Shown here: positions 1-6,168 of the stretch, one piece after another
Numbering within the stretch: the first letter of the stretch is position 1
Layout of the letters: each line of letters begins with the position of its first letter
Source: Clostridia bacterium
Lineage (GTDB): Bacteria > Aerophobota > Aerophobia > Aerophobales > AE-B3A
NCBI GenBank assembly: GCA_009618505.1
Contig: WJOQ01000276.1
Span: forward strand, 1 to 7,717
Reading direction: 5' to 3'
Length of the DNA: 7,717 bases
The notes under the pieces: generated by a model
What the model saw: only the letters and a program-made list of their open reading frames with translations
What the model was told of the DNA's origin: nothing
Database searches by the model: none
Translations under genes and position numbers: made by a program

Positions 1-1
1 T

Positions 2-601
2 AGAGGTAAAAAGATCATTCTTTTTCTAAGCCGAATTAATTTCAAGAAAGGGTTAGATATTTTAGCTCGAGCATTTGGTGAGGTAGCTCGTAAGAGAGAC
101 GATGTCTATTTGGTATTAGCAGGACCGGACAATGAAGGATATGGGGCGAAGGTTAGAGCGTGGCTTCAGGAGGAGGGAGCCCTAGGGCGATCCATATTTA
201 CTGGAATGCTTTTAGGAGAGGAGAAGCTTGCTGCACTGAGGGACAGTGATATTTTTGTTCTCCCGTCTTACACCGAGAATTTTGGCATTGCTGTGGTGGA
301 GGCCATGGCTTGTGGACTACCGGTGATCATTTCCAATAAGGTCAATATCTGGGGGGAAGTAAGCGAGGTCGGAGCTGGAATAATCACCGATTGTGACAGT
401 CATCAAGTAGCAGAGACTATTGCGAGGCTGCTTGATGATCGGAATCTGAGAGAGGAAATGGGAGAAAGAGGGAAGAAACTAGTAGAAGAGAAATACACCT
501 GGCCAGAAGTAGCGAAGGAGATGATAGAGGTATATGAGCAGATTCTCGATAGTCATAGGGCAAATCGATTCAGAGATTCTGAAAGGAAGTTAGATCATTG
601 A
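2..601 (+). CDS. GT4-family glycosyltransferase, C-terminal half (5' partial)
   Basis: About 199 residues of a retaining GT-B glycosyltransferase that would add a sugar from a nucleotide donor to a lipid-linked glycan at the cytoplasmic face of the membrane. The reading frame is open from base 2, so the gene begins upstream of the window; the internal TTG at 110 is not a plausible start because conserved sequence precedes it. Visible landmarks are the LSRINFKKGLDIL strand-turn that opens the second Rossmann domain, the LVLAGP strand, the DIFVLPS strand, and the ENFGIAVVE segment, which is the EX7E signature of GT4 enzymes, followed by the EAMACGLPVI nucleotide-binding turn. It ends in a helical tail. 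The TGA stop overlaps the TTG start of the methyltransferase gene, so the two are probably co-translated. The N-terminal acceptor domain is missing, so acceptor and sugar specificity cannot be judged. Confidence 0.93.
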   Translation, partial: RGKKIILFLSRINFKKGLDILARAFGEVARKRDDVYLVLAGPDNEGYGAKVRAWLQEEGALGRSIFTGMLLGEEKLAALRDSDIFVLPSYTENFGIAVVEAMACGLPVIISNKVNIWGEVSEVGAGIITDCDSHQVAETIARLLDDRNLREEMGERGKKLVEEKYTWPEVAKEMIEVYEQILDSHRANRFRDSERKLDH

Positions 602-1401
602 AGACATTGTCCAATGTCCACAAATTGAAACTACGCCAGAAAGCCTACTTTAACCAGAAAGGTCTGTCCGACTTCGAAGTCACTCGTCCCCATGAGACTG
701 GAAAGCTATATGAATTCCTTGTTGACTACAAGATGCGAACCATGGCCCAGCTAGTGGATGAATTCTTGGACGAAGCGAAGATTCTCAATGTATGTTGTGG
801 TTCGGGGATGGAAGCAGAGTATTTTGCTAATTTGGGAGCGCGGGTGACTGGACTGGATATTTCACTGGGTGCTGTTAAGGGAGCGAGGATAAGATCGGAG
901 CGATTTGATTTCGAACTAAAAACCCTGGTAGCTGACGCGGAGAGTTTACCTTTTAAGCCTGAAAGCTTTGACTTTGTGTTTACCCACGATGGGCTTCATC
1001 ATCTTCCCCATCCTGAAAAAGGCATAGCAGAAATGGCAAGGGTTGCCAAGAGAGGTATCTTCTTTACCGAGCCAGCAGACGCTTCTATCACCAAGCTAGC
1101 GGTAAAGTTAGGATTCTCAACCAATTATGAGGAATCAGGTAATCTTGTTCAACGGCTCAACGTGTCCAGATTGGAGGTATTATTCGATCAACTTGGGCTG
1201 AGTTGGTCTCGATTCTTACGTTACGGGATGTGGTATGCTCACTACCCACCGAAATGGTTCTCCCTTTTCGAAAATGAGCTTTTATTTAATTTGTTTAAAA
1301 CTTTCTTCCATTCAGGAAACAGCATGTTTGGAAGGTTTGGGAACAAGCTGGTAGCTGTGGCTTGGAAAGACAAGCAAAGACGGAAGAAGGATGAAAGTTA
1401 G
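598..1401 (+). CDS. class I SAM-dependent methyltransferase
   Basis: A 267-residue protein with a Methyltransf_11-type Rossmann domain, predicted to transfer a methyl group from S-adenosylmethionine. The SAM-binding motif I is ILNVCCGSG at residues 62-70, the acidic residue at the end of strand 2 is in GLDIS (85-89), motif II is around VADAESLPF (111-119), and HDGLHHLPHP (130-139) follows strand 4. The C-terminal 100 residues are aromatic-rich and probably form the substrate pocket or a membrane-contact surface. The TTG start at 598 overlaps the upstream stop in a TTGA junction and has AAAGGA at 582-587 about ten bases upstream. The position between glycosyltransferase genes suggests O-methylation of a sugar in the glycan or of its precursor, but the substrate is inference. 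No membrane segment or signal peptide is evident. Confidence 0.9.
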   Translation: MKTLSNVHKLKLRQKAYFNQKGLSDFEVTRPHETGKLYEFLVDYKMRTMAQLVDEFLDEAKILNVCCGSGMEAEYFANLGARVTGLDISLGAVKGARIRSERFDFELKTLVADAESLPFKPESFDFVFTHDGLHHLPHPEKGIAEMARVAKRGIFFTEPADASITKLAVKLGFSTNYEESGNLVQRLNVSRLEVLFDQLGLSWSRFLRYGMWYAHYPPKWFSLFENELLFNLFKTFFHSGNSMFGRFGNKLVAVAWKDKQRRKKDES

Positions 1402-1634
1402 AACGAAGATTGCCCATTAGGCAGTTAGAGGCATGATCTTCATGAAAGAATACTGAGGTTCCTGTGCATCCGAGCGGAAGTTACAGCACTGGAGGCTACG
1501 AGGATTTGTGCCAGGTAGCTTGCCCTGTCCCAGGAAGGTTGATAGGTGCCTTGCCAATAAGGATCGAGAACAGATTAAGACTATCCTTGGGCGAATGCTT
1601 ACTGAGCGATAGATTAAGAGGTTAAGACTACGTT
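1402..1634 (+). other. 233-bp intergenic gap, no convincing gene
   Basis: Between the methyltransferase and the next glycosyltransferase. It holds a short open frame from GTG 1464 to TAA 1623-1625 (53 codons) with no recognisable motif and no good ribosome binding site, and a second frame open to about 1611. A 9-bp direct repeat, TTAAGACTA, occurs at 1575-1583 and 1622-1630. No clear terminator hairpin with a T-run is seen. The gap may be a decayed gene remnant or a leader for the gene at 1635. Confidence 0.5.
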
Positions 1635-2876
1635 ATGAATATCTTAGTGATGGGCATGAACTATGCCCCGGAGAAGACGGCGATAGGTCCTTTTACTAGC
1701 TGCCTCTGTGAGTACTTAGCAGATAGGGGGCACGAGGTAACAGTAGTTACGGCTTTTCCTCATTATCCTGAGTGGAGAATTCACGATGAATATCGGGGTA
1801 AGGTCTTCCTGCGTGAGCGTATAAATGGCATTGCGGTTTACCGCTCCTATGTCTATGTGCCCAGCAAACCAAACACACTACAGCGGATAGCCTACGATAG
1901 CTCCTTCAGTCTGTCGGCTTTTGTATCGGGCTTACTGGTTTGGGAAGTAGATGTCATCGTCTGCATTTCTCCTCCCTTGCAGTTAGGCTTGATGGCCTAC
2001 ATACTGGGCAAAATCAAAGGGGTCCCTTTTTTCTTTCACATCCAAGACCTTCTTCCCGATGCGGCGGTGAACGTCGGTATGCTCAAAGATAGGAGGCTTG
2101 TGGGTTTAGCCTATCGGTTAGAAGAATTTGTTTACCAGAAAGCGGCCGCAATCGGGGTGATCTCCTCAGGTTTTGCGAAGAATCTCTATTCCAAGGGGGT
2201 GCCCAAGTCTAAGGTGTACTACCTGCCTGACTGGATTGACATAGATTTCATCAAACCGCTGGATAGGAACAATATCTTTCGTAAGCAAAATAACCTCCAT
2301 GAATCTGACTTCCTGGTAATGTATGCTGGGAATATCGGGAAAAAACAGGCGTTGGAGACGGTTTTGGATGCCGCTTCTATTTTGCGAAGGCAGAAGGATA
2401 TTGTTTTCTTTATCGTTGGAGAGGGAGCTGGGAAGGCGGCTCTGGTGAACAAAGCTGAAGAGATGAACCTGTCCAACGTGCGTTTTTTCCCACTTCAACC
2501 TACAAGGATGCTTCCTTGCATGCTCTCCGCTGCTGACGTTTTGGTTCTTACGCAGCAGGCGGGAATCACCGATATCTGCCTGCCAAGCAAGCTTTTGACC
2601 AATATGGCAAGTGCTACGCCGATTGTTGCTGGTGTAAATGATGGAAGTGAGACCGCTAGAGCCATTCGTGACGCTGAAGCAGGTCTGGTGGTAGCACCGG
2701 AGAATGCTCAGGCAGTGGCGGGGGCTATTTTAAGATTACATAGTTCCTCTCAACTGAGAGAGGAGCTTGGCACTAATGGCAGAGCCTTCGTGAGTGAACA
2801 TTTTGAGAAATCGAAGGTGCTAAAAAAGTTCGAAAGACTTCTACAGGCAATCGTACAAAATGGAAACTGTGAATAG
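1635..2876 (+). CDS. WcaI/WbuB-like GT4 glycosyltransferase
   Basis: A 413-residue, apparently full-length GT-B glycosyltransferase resembling the colanic-acid WcaI and O-antigen WbuB group. The N-terminal acceptor domain starts with NILVMGMNYAPE (2-13), where the Y-x-P-E turn is typical of this group, followed by HEVTVVTAFPHYPEW (33-47), ISPPL (111-115) and HIQDLLPD (135-142). The C-terminal donor domain begins near residue 228 with VMYAGNIGKKQAL (228-240), then FIVGEGAGK (259-267) and ADVLVLTQQAG (300-310). LPSKLLTNMASATPIVAGV (316-334) replaces the canonical EX7E segment, which is normal in this branch. The protein is cytoplasmic or membrane-associated and would extend the undecaprenyl-linked sugar. 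The ATG start places the conserved first strand at the N-terminus; the only purine-rich stretch upstream (AGAGG at 1617-1621) is 13 bases away, so initiation may be weak. A 47-bp gap separates it from the sugar transferase, suggesting one operon. WcaI itself is a fucosyltransferase candidate, but the donor here is not deducible. Confidence 0.92.
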   Translation: MNILVMGMNYAPEKTAIGPFTSCLCEYLADRGHEVTVVTAFPHYPEWRIHDEYRGKVFLRERINGIAVYRSYVYVPSKPNTLQRIAYDSSFSLSAFVSGLLVWEVDVIVCISPPLQLGLMAYILGKIKGVPFFFHIQDLLPDAAVNVGMLKDRRLVGLAYRLEEFVYQKAAAIGVISSGFAKNLYSKGVPKSKVYYLPDWIDIDFIKPLDRNNIFRKQNNLHESDFLVMYAGNIGKKQALETVLDAASILRRQKDIVFFIVGEGAGKAALVNKAEEMNLSNVRFFPLQPTRMLPCMLSAADVLVLTQQAGITDICLPSKLLTNMASATPIVAGVNDGSETARAIRDAEAGLVVAPENAQAVAGAILRLHSSSQLREELGTNGRAFVSEHFEKSKVLKKFERLLQAIVQNGNCE

Positions 2877-2905
2877 CTTTAAAAGTTGGAAAGAGACTTT
2901 GTCCA

Positions 2906-2912
2906 AAGGAGT
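2906..2912 (+). promoter_or_regulatory. ribosome binding site of the sugar transferase gene
   Basis: AAAGGAG lies about 11 bases upstream of the ATG at 2924. It is the strongest Shine-Dalgarno match in the left half of the window and supports that start. Confidence 0.6.
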
Positions 2913-2923
2913 TAGCGTTTCTA

Positions 2924-4342
2924 ATGTTTAAAGGATTTTTCAATTTCCGCCGTCAGATAGCTATTACTCTTGATATATCGGTTGCTATCAGCTCTTTTAT
3001 TGCCGCCTACTTTATTAGATTACTCATTTTGAAGTTCATCCCTTTTGGGCAGCCAATTGAGTTGGGCAACTACTGGGAACTTATAGTGGTCATTGCCTTC
3101 TTATGGTGGTGGATATTCAGTTTGCAGGGAGCTTATGTTTTTGATAGATTTACTTCTCTTTCCCAAGAAATCAAAACAGTCTTCAAAACAGTCTTCTTTG
3201 GAACTCTCATTTTATTGAGTGGAGCATTCCTTTTAAAGATATACTTTCCAGCCAGAACTCTGATCGTAATCTTCGCCGGAGTGAATTTCTCTTTGCTGGT
3301 ACTAGAAAAGACAGTAATTTACTATATAATAAGTGATTTAAAGAAACGGGGCTATCACAAAAAACCAGTAATCATTATAGGAACAGGAGAAAAGGCAAGG
3401 GAGTTTATGGAATCGATTAAAGACGGCCCTGGTGAGGAACTAGAAATTGTAGGATTCATAGGCGAAAAAGAGACAAATGTCGGCAATAGAGTCTATGGAG
3501 CCGATATCCTGGGAGATTTCCAGAACTTAAAGAAAGTTCTTCATCGCCATCCCATAGATGAAGTCATTTTTGCCTTATCCAAAGAAAATCTTAAGATTGG
3601 AGAAATGCTCAGGCTCTGTGAAGAAGAAGGAGTAACAACCAGTATCATCACTGATTTCCCTGTAAGTGCCAAGACTAATGTCCAGTTGAGGATGGCTCAT
3701 AACCTGCCTCTTTTAACCTTAAGTAGAGTGCCTTATAGTCCGTGGCAGCTTTTCCTGAAGAGAATAACGGATATTGTTATCTCGGCATTAACATTAACTA
3801 TCCTCTCGCCCCTTTTCTTAATTATCGCCGCACTAGTTAAATTTACTTCTGCAGGACCAGTCTTTTACCAGTGGGAAGTAGTTGGCTTTAACAAAAGACC
3901 CTTTAACAGTTGGAAGTTTCGTACTATGGTAGAAAATGCTGATGAGCTCAAAGCTAAACTATGGGATAAGAATGAGATGGCGGGACCGGTCTTTAAGATG
4001 AGAGATGACCCAAGGATAACCCGGGTAGGACGGGTATTAAGAAGATTTTCTCTGGATGAGTTACCCCAACTATATAGTGTTTTAAGGGGTGATATGAGTC
4101 TGGTTGGTCCTCGTCCTCCTTTAATAGGTGAGGTGAATCGTTTTGAGAGTTGGCAACGCAGAAAACTGAGCCTAAAGCCCGGACTTACCTGTCTCTGGCA
4201 GGTAAGTGGACGGAACGAGATTCGTGATTTTGATGATTGGGCAAAACTAGACCTGGAATATATTGATAATTGGTCCCTGTGGCTGGATCTAAAGATTTTC
4301 TTTAAGACTGTCTATGTAGTTTTAAGTGGTAGTGGACGTTGA
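2924..4342 (+). CDS. undecaprenyl-phosphate sugar phosphotransferase (WbaP/WcaJ-type)
   Basis: A 472-residue polyisoprenyl-phosphate hexose-1-phosphate transferase, which transfers a sugar-1-phosphate from a nucleotide sugar to undecaprenyl phosphate and starts repeat-unit synthesis. The N-terminal part has about four membrane segments (roughly 12-36, 48-66, 89-107, 112-136). A Rossmann-like cytosolic domain follows, with VIIIGTGEKARE (149-160) and EIVGFIGE (174-181). The catalytic domain begins at KRITDIV (279-285) with a re-entrant hydrophobic helix (283-306), then GPVFY (311-315) and WKFRTM (330-335). The DE pair of SLDELPQL (376-383) corresponds to the catalytic Asp-Glu dyad of this family; GDMSLVGPRPP (389-399) and KPGLTCLWQVSGRN (418-431) follow. 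Length and domain order are those of the large WcaJ/WbaP class rather than the minimal PglC class. Sugar specificity cannot be read from the sequence. The gene is probably in an operon with the preceding glycosyltransferase. A 12-bp tandem duplication lies inside it (3171-3194). Confidence 0.96.
   Translation: MFKGFFNFRRQIAITLDISVAISSFIAAYFIRLLILKFIPFGQPIELGNYWELIVVIAFLWWWIFSLQGAYVFDRFTSLSQEIKTVFKTVFFGTLILLSGAFLLKIYFPARTLIVIFAGVNFSLLVLEKTVIYYIISDLKKRGYHKKPVIIIGTGEKAREFMESIKDGPGEELEIVGFIGEKETNVGNRVYGADILGDFQNLKKVLHRHPIDEVIFALSKENLKIGEMLRLCEEEGVTTSIITDFPVSAKTNVQLRMAHNLPLLTLSRVPYSPWQLFLKRITDIVISALTLTILSPLFLIIAALVKFTSAGPVFYQWEVVGFNKRPFNSWKFRTMVENADELKAKLWDKNEMAGPVFKMRDDPRITRVGRVLRRFSLDELPQLYSVLRGDMSLVGPRPPLIGEVNRFESWQRRKLSLKPGLTCLWQVSGRNEIRDFDDWAKLDLEYIDNWSLWLDLKIFFKTVYVVLSGSGR
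3171..3194 (+). repeat. perfect 12-bp tandem duplication inside the sugar transferase gene
   Basis: Two adjacent copies of TCAAAACAGTCT, at 3171-3182 and 3183-3194. The unit is a multiple of three and encodes KTVFKTVF at residues 84-91, at the start of the third membrane segment, so gain or loss of a copy would keep the frame. Confidence 0.85.
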
Positions 4343-4350
4343 CGAAGATT

Positions 4351-4413
4351 GAGATTGCGGAGTTTATCCCGAGCGATAAAACCAAGGTTGCTTCGGCTTC
4401 GTCTCGCAATGAC
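4351..4413. repeat. REP-like dispersed palindromic repeat
   Basis: The stretch begins GAGATTGC and ends CTCGCAATGAC. Its outer arms ATTGCG (4354-4359) and CGCAAT (4405-4410) are complementary, and an inner pair, TTTATC and GATAAA, flanks CCGAGC. This layout (GAGATTGC, then GC-rich TTCGGCTTCG, then CTCGCAATGAC) resembles the short intergenic repeats seen in many copies in a range of bacterial genomes; that resemblance is from memory. The right-arm sequence TCTCGCAATGAC at 4402-4413 recurs at 4428-4437 plus 4745-4746 once the inserted element is removed, so at least two arms are present here. Confidence 0.55.
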
Positions 4414-4436
4414 CAGCCGGAGATCTTTCTCGCAAT

Positions 4437-4462
4437 GGGCATAATACTCAAAAAGTCTTGCT
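4437..4462 (+). repeat. left terminal inverted repeat of the 300-bp element
   Basis: 26 bases matching the reverse complement of 4713-4738 with a single mismatch (C at 4457 against C at 4718, which reads as G on the other strand). The outermost base is shared with the target duplication, so the exact edge is uncertain by one base. Confidence 0.9.
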
Positions 4463-4516
4463 GGTGAAAATTGTAAACATACGATATTATTGAAGATAAA
4501 CCTTGTTTTTCAACAG

Positions 4517-4538
4517 TTTCTTAAACTACTTTAAGAAA
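4517..4538. repeat. perfect 9-bp hairpin inside the element
   Basis: TTTCTTAAA (4517-4525) and TTTAAGAAA (4530-4538) form a perfect 9-bp stem with a 4-base loop, CTAC. It is AT-rich and has no T-run after it, so it does not look like an intrinsic terminator. It may be a subterminal structure of the element. Confidence 0.6.
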
Positions 4539-4540
4539 AG

Positions 4541-4737
4541 GACATCTGCAATCCCAAACGATACAGGAAGACCGGAAAACACAAACAAAGATTTCGGTGC
4601 AATCATTGCTAAGAAACCTCTATTTAAGGGTAAAAGCCGACTAAAGAATACATCGCGGGCTAACCCATAAGCATAAAAGTCACTACCTAAAGTGGTACTG
4701 TTATCTAAAAATAGCAACACTTTTTGAGTATTATGCC
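4541..4737 (+). pseudogene. decayed transposase N-terminus (zinc-ribbon relic)
   Basis: In the frame starting at 4541 the + strand reads D-I-C-N-P, then KRYRKTGKHKQRFR, then C-N-H-C, ending at a TAA at 4610-4612. A basic 'R-K-x-G-K-x-K-Q-R-F-R-C-x-x-C' segment is what the second half of an N-terminal zinc ribbon looks like in several IS transposases (for example IS1-type InsA proteins). The first cysteine knuckle is incomplete, with one Cys. Past the stop, the same frame shows fragments such as KPTKEYIAG broken by four or more stops, ending in the right terminal repeat. This is a reading by eye of a degenerate sequence and could be chance, but it fits an element derived from an IS by internal loss. 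Confidence 0.4.
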
Positions 4738-4738
4738 C
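4713..4738 (-). repeat. right terminal inverted repeat of the 300-bp element
   Basis: Inverted partner of 4437-4462, 25 of 26 bases identical. It is followed directly by the second copy of the CGCAATG target duplication (4738-4744). Confidence 0.9.
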
Positions 4739-4761
4739 GCAATGACGTAATTCGCTGGTAC

Positions 4762-4766
4762 AGGAG
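4762..4766 (+). promoter_or_regulatory. ribosome binding site supporting the TTG start at 4774
   Basis: AGGAG lies seven bases before the TTG. No ATG in the frame gives the complete Rossmann N-terminus, so this site decides the start. Confidence 0.65.
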
Positions 4767-4773
4767 AAATTGA

Positions 4774-5889
4774 TTGAAAGTATTGGTAACCGGAGGAGCG
4801 GGCTTTATAGGCTCCCATACAGTAGATGCACTACTTGCCAGGGGTCATCGGGTAAGAATTATGGACAGCCTGGAGCCTTCAGTTCATTTGAAGGGCAGAC
4901 CAGATTATATCCCTGAAAAAGCAGAGTTTATTTTAGGAGATGTTCGAGTCAAAACTGATTGGGAAAAAGCCTTAAAGGGAATAGATGTGGTCTTCCATTT
5001 TGCTGCCTACCAGGATTATCTGACCGACTTTTCCAAATTCTTTGAGGTGAATAGTCGGGGTACGGCACTTTTATACGAAGTAGCTGTAGAAAAAAAACTA
5101 CCACTTAAGAAAGTGATAATTACCTCTTCCCAGGCTGTTTATGGTCAAGGCAAATACAAGTGCTCAGAGGACGGCATAGTATATCCTGGTCCCAGAAGTC
5201 TGGCTCAATTAAAAAGAGGCGATTGGGAACTAAGATGTCCAAAATGTGGTACAAAAATAAAGATGCAACTTACTAATGAATCAAGAGTTAATCCGGCAAA
5301 TTCTTATGGAATATCTAAATATTCTCAAGAGTTAATCGGCTTGACTCTGGGAAAAAGATATAGCATACCAACCATATGCCTGAGATATTCAATTGTGCAA
5401 GGCGCAAGACAGTCTCCTTACAATCTTTACTCTGGAGCCCTGAGAGCATTTGCGGTAAGCATCCACTCTGGAAAAGAACCTCTCATCTATGAAGATGGAA
5501 TGCAGCTCAGGGATTATGTCAATATTGAGGATGTAGTGAGGGCAAATCTTTTAGCTTTGGAAGATTCGAGAATGGATTATCAGGTTTATAATGTAGGAGG
5601 AGGGAAAAGCTACACCGTTTTGGAGTTAGCAGAGGCAGTAGTCGAAGCTTTTGAAAGAGATAGAGATCTTAAGATCTCTAGTAAATTTCGCCTCGGCGAT
5701 ACCAGGCATATTACTTCTGACATTTCCAAGTTGAAGACTCTGGGATGGCAGCCCATCAATTCTGTAGAAAAGAGCGTAGGTGACTATGTGGCCTGGCTAA
5801 GAGAAGAGAATATCGCCAGGGACGTCACAGAATCTGCCCAAAAAAAGATGAAAGAGTTAGAGGTAGTCCAAAGGATAAAGAACAAATAG
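4774..5889 (+). CDS. NAD-dependent sugar-nucleotide epimerase (extended SDR) with Cys-bearing insert
   Basis: A 371-residue extended short-chain dehydrogenase/reductase acting on a nucleotide sugar in the cytoplasm. The NAD-binding GGAGFIG (7-13) opens the Rossmann fold, GDVR (55-58) and HFAAYQD (75-81) follow, ITSSQAVYG (116-124) carries the active-site Ser region, and YGISK (178-182) is the catalytic YxxxK. Between them, residues 128-170 form an insert with Cys130 and a CPKCG at 155-159. The overall pattern (HLKGRPDYIP, AYQDYLTDFSKFF, CPKCG insert, LRYSIVQG, DGMQLRDYVN) matches from memory proteins annotated as dTDP-L-rhamnose 4-epimerase (WbiB-like), which make dTDP-6-deoxy-L-talose. That activity is a family-based suggestion; UDP-glucose 4-epimerase or a dehydratase is less likely. 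The last 25 residues are a charged helix beyond the usual fold. The start is TTG with AGGAG seven bases upstream. The mobile element ends 36 bp before the gene and may have separated it from its former promoter. Confidence 0.92.
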   Translation: MKVLVTGGAGFIGSHTVDALLARGHRVRIMDSLEPSVHLKGRPDYIPEKAEFILGDVRVKTDWEKALKGIDVVFHFAAYQDYLTDFSKFFEVNSRGTALLYEVAVEKKLPLKKVIITSSQAVYGQGKYKCSEDGIVYPGPRSLAQLKRGDWELRCPKCGTKIKMQLTNESRVNPANSYGISKYSQELIGLTLGKRYSIPTICLRYSIVQGARQSPYNLYSGALRAFAVSIHSGKEPLIYEDGMQLRDYVNIEDVVRANLLALEDSRMDYQVYNVGGGKSYTVLELAEAVVEAFERDRDLKISSKFRLGDTRHITSDISKLKTLGWQPINSVEKSVGDYVAWLREENIARDVTESAQKKMKELEVVQRIKNK

Positions 5890-6168
5890 CTCATGGCTGA
5901 TAACTCAAGGATTAAAGAAAGAATTATTTTTTGTTGAGATATCTTAAAAAGAGAGCTTCTAGACACTAAAATAATCATTCCTTTGACTACAGCGTAGATA
6001 TTAGCTATGGTTACTTCGTGTGAAGAACATTGATGAAAGAAATGGCACAAAACTTGCTTAAATTTCATAAAGAAAGAGAATCTTCTTCATTGTAAATTAC
6101 TTCTTAGAAGCATCTTTTGAGGAAATCATATCTAGAGAACAAAAACTTACAAATATCTTGAGACAAAG
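5890..6168 (+). other. 279-bp AT-rich gap with possible gene remnants
   Basis: No intact gene and no clear terminator. Short open pieces exist on the + strand in different frames: 5893-5937 (14 codons), 6033-6095 (reads MKEMAQNLLKFHKERE and then stops) and an unstarted frame running into an ATGA-like overlap at 6169-6172 (it ends EEIISREQKLTNILRQR). They read like pieces of one protein broken by frameshifts, but no family is recognisable. The gap may also hold a promoter for the kinase gene; I see no convincing -35/-10 pair. Confidence 0.4.

Larger units (their letters stand above)
4438..4737. mobile_element. 300-bp MITE-like element with terminal inverted repeats and 7-bp target duplication
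   Basis: The outer 20 bases at 4437-4456 (GGGCATAATACTCAAAAAGT) are exactly the reverse complement of 4719-4738. The match extends to 26 bases (4437-4462 against 4713-4738) with one mismatch. CGCAATG at 4431-4437 and 4738-4744 flanks the element as a direct repeat. Removing the element plus one copy restores TCTCGCAATGAC, matching the neighbouring intact arm at 4402-4413. The interior is too short for a transposase and contains only decayed coding sequence, so the element would need a transposase supplied elsewhere. I cannot name the parent IS family. The element ends 36 bp before the epimerase start codon, so it could have changed that gene's promoter or leader. Confidence 0.85.
4343..4773 (+). 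other. 431-bp intergenic region with nested repeats
   Basis: No intact gene. From left to right it holds a REP-like repeat (about 4351-4413), a second partial copy of its right arm interrupted by a 300-bp inverted-repeat element (4438-4737), and a 36-bp leader with the ribosome binding site of the epimerase gene. A reverse-strand open frame at 4526-4720 starts inside the terminal repeat and has no recognisable domain, so I do not call it a gene. Confidence 0.8.

Noticed and set aside
110..601. Treating the first glycosyltransferase as a complete gene starting at TTG 110
   Set aside because: Conserved donor-domain sequence is already in frame from base 2, so this is an internal codon of a gene that begins outside the window.
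2166..2498. Reverse-strand open frames (110 and 85 codons) within the WcaI-like gene
   Set aside because: They are antisense shadows of conserved glycosyltransferase coding sequence.
4343..4413. Intrinsic terminator after the sugar transferase gene
   Set aside because: The palindromic sequence is not followed by a T-run on the + strand and fits a REP-like repeat better.
4458..4490. Outward promoter inside the element (TTGCTG with TACGAT or TATTAT)
   Set aside because: The spacing is 16 bases to a poor -10 match or 21 to a better one, so neither pairing is convincing.
4526..4720. 64-codon reverse-strand open frame spanning most of the 300-bp element
   Set aside because: It starts with GTG inside the terminal inverted repeat, has no recognisable domain and no ribosome binding site, and the competing + strand frame shows a better zinc-ribbon resemblance.
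5784..6068. 94-codon reverse-strand open frame across the end of the epimerase gene and the following gap
   Set aside because: It overlaps a well-supported gene on the other strand and has low-complexity hydrophobic content with no motif.
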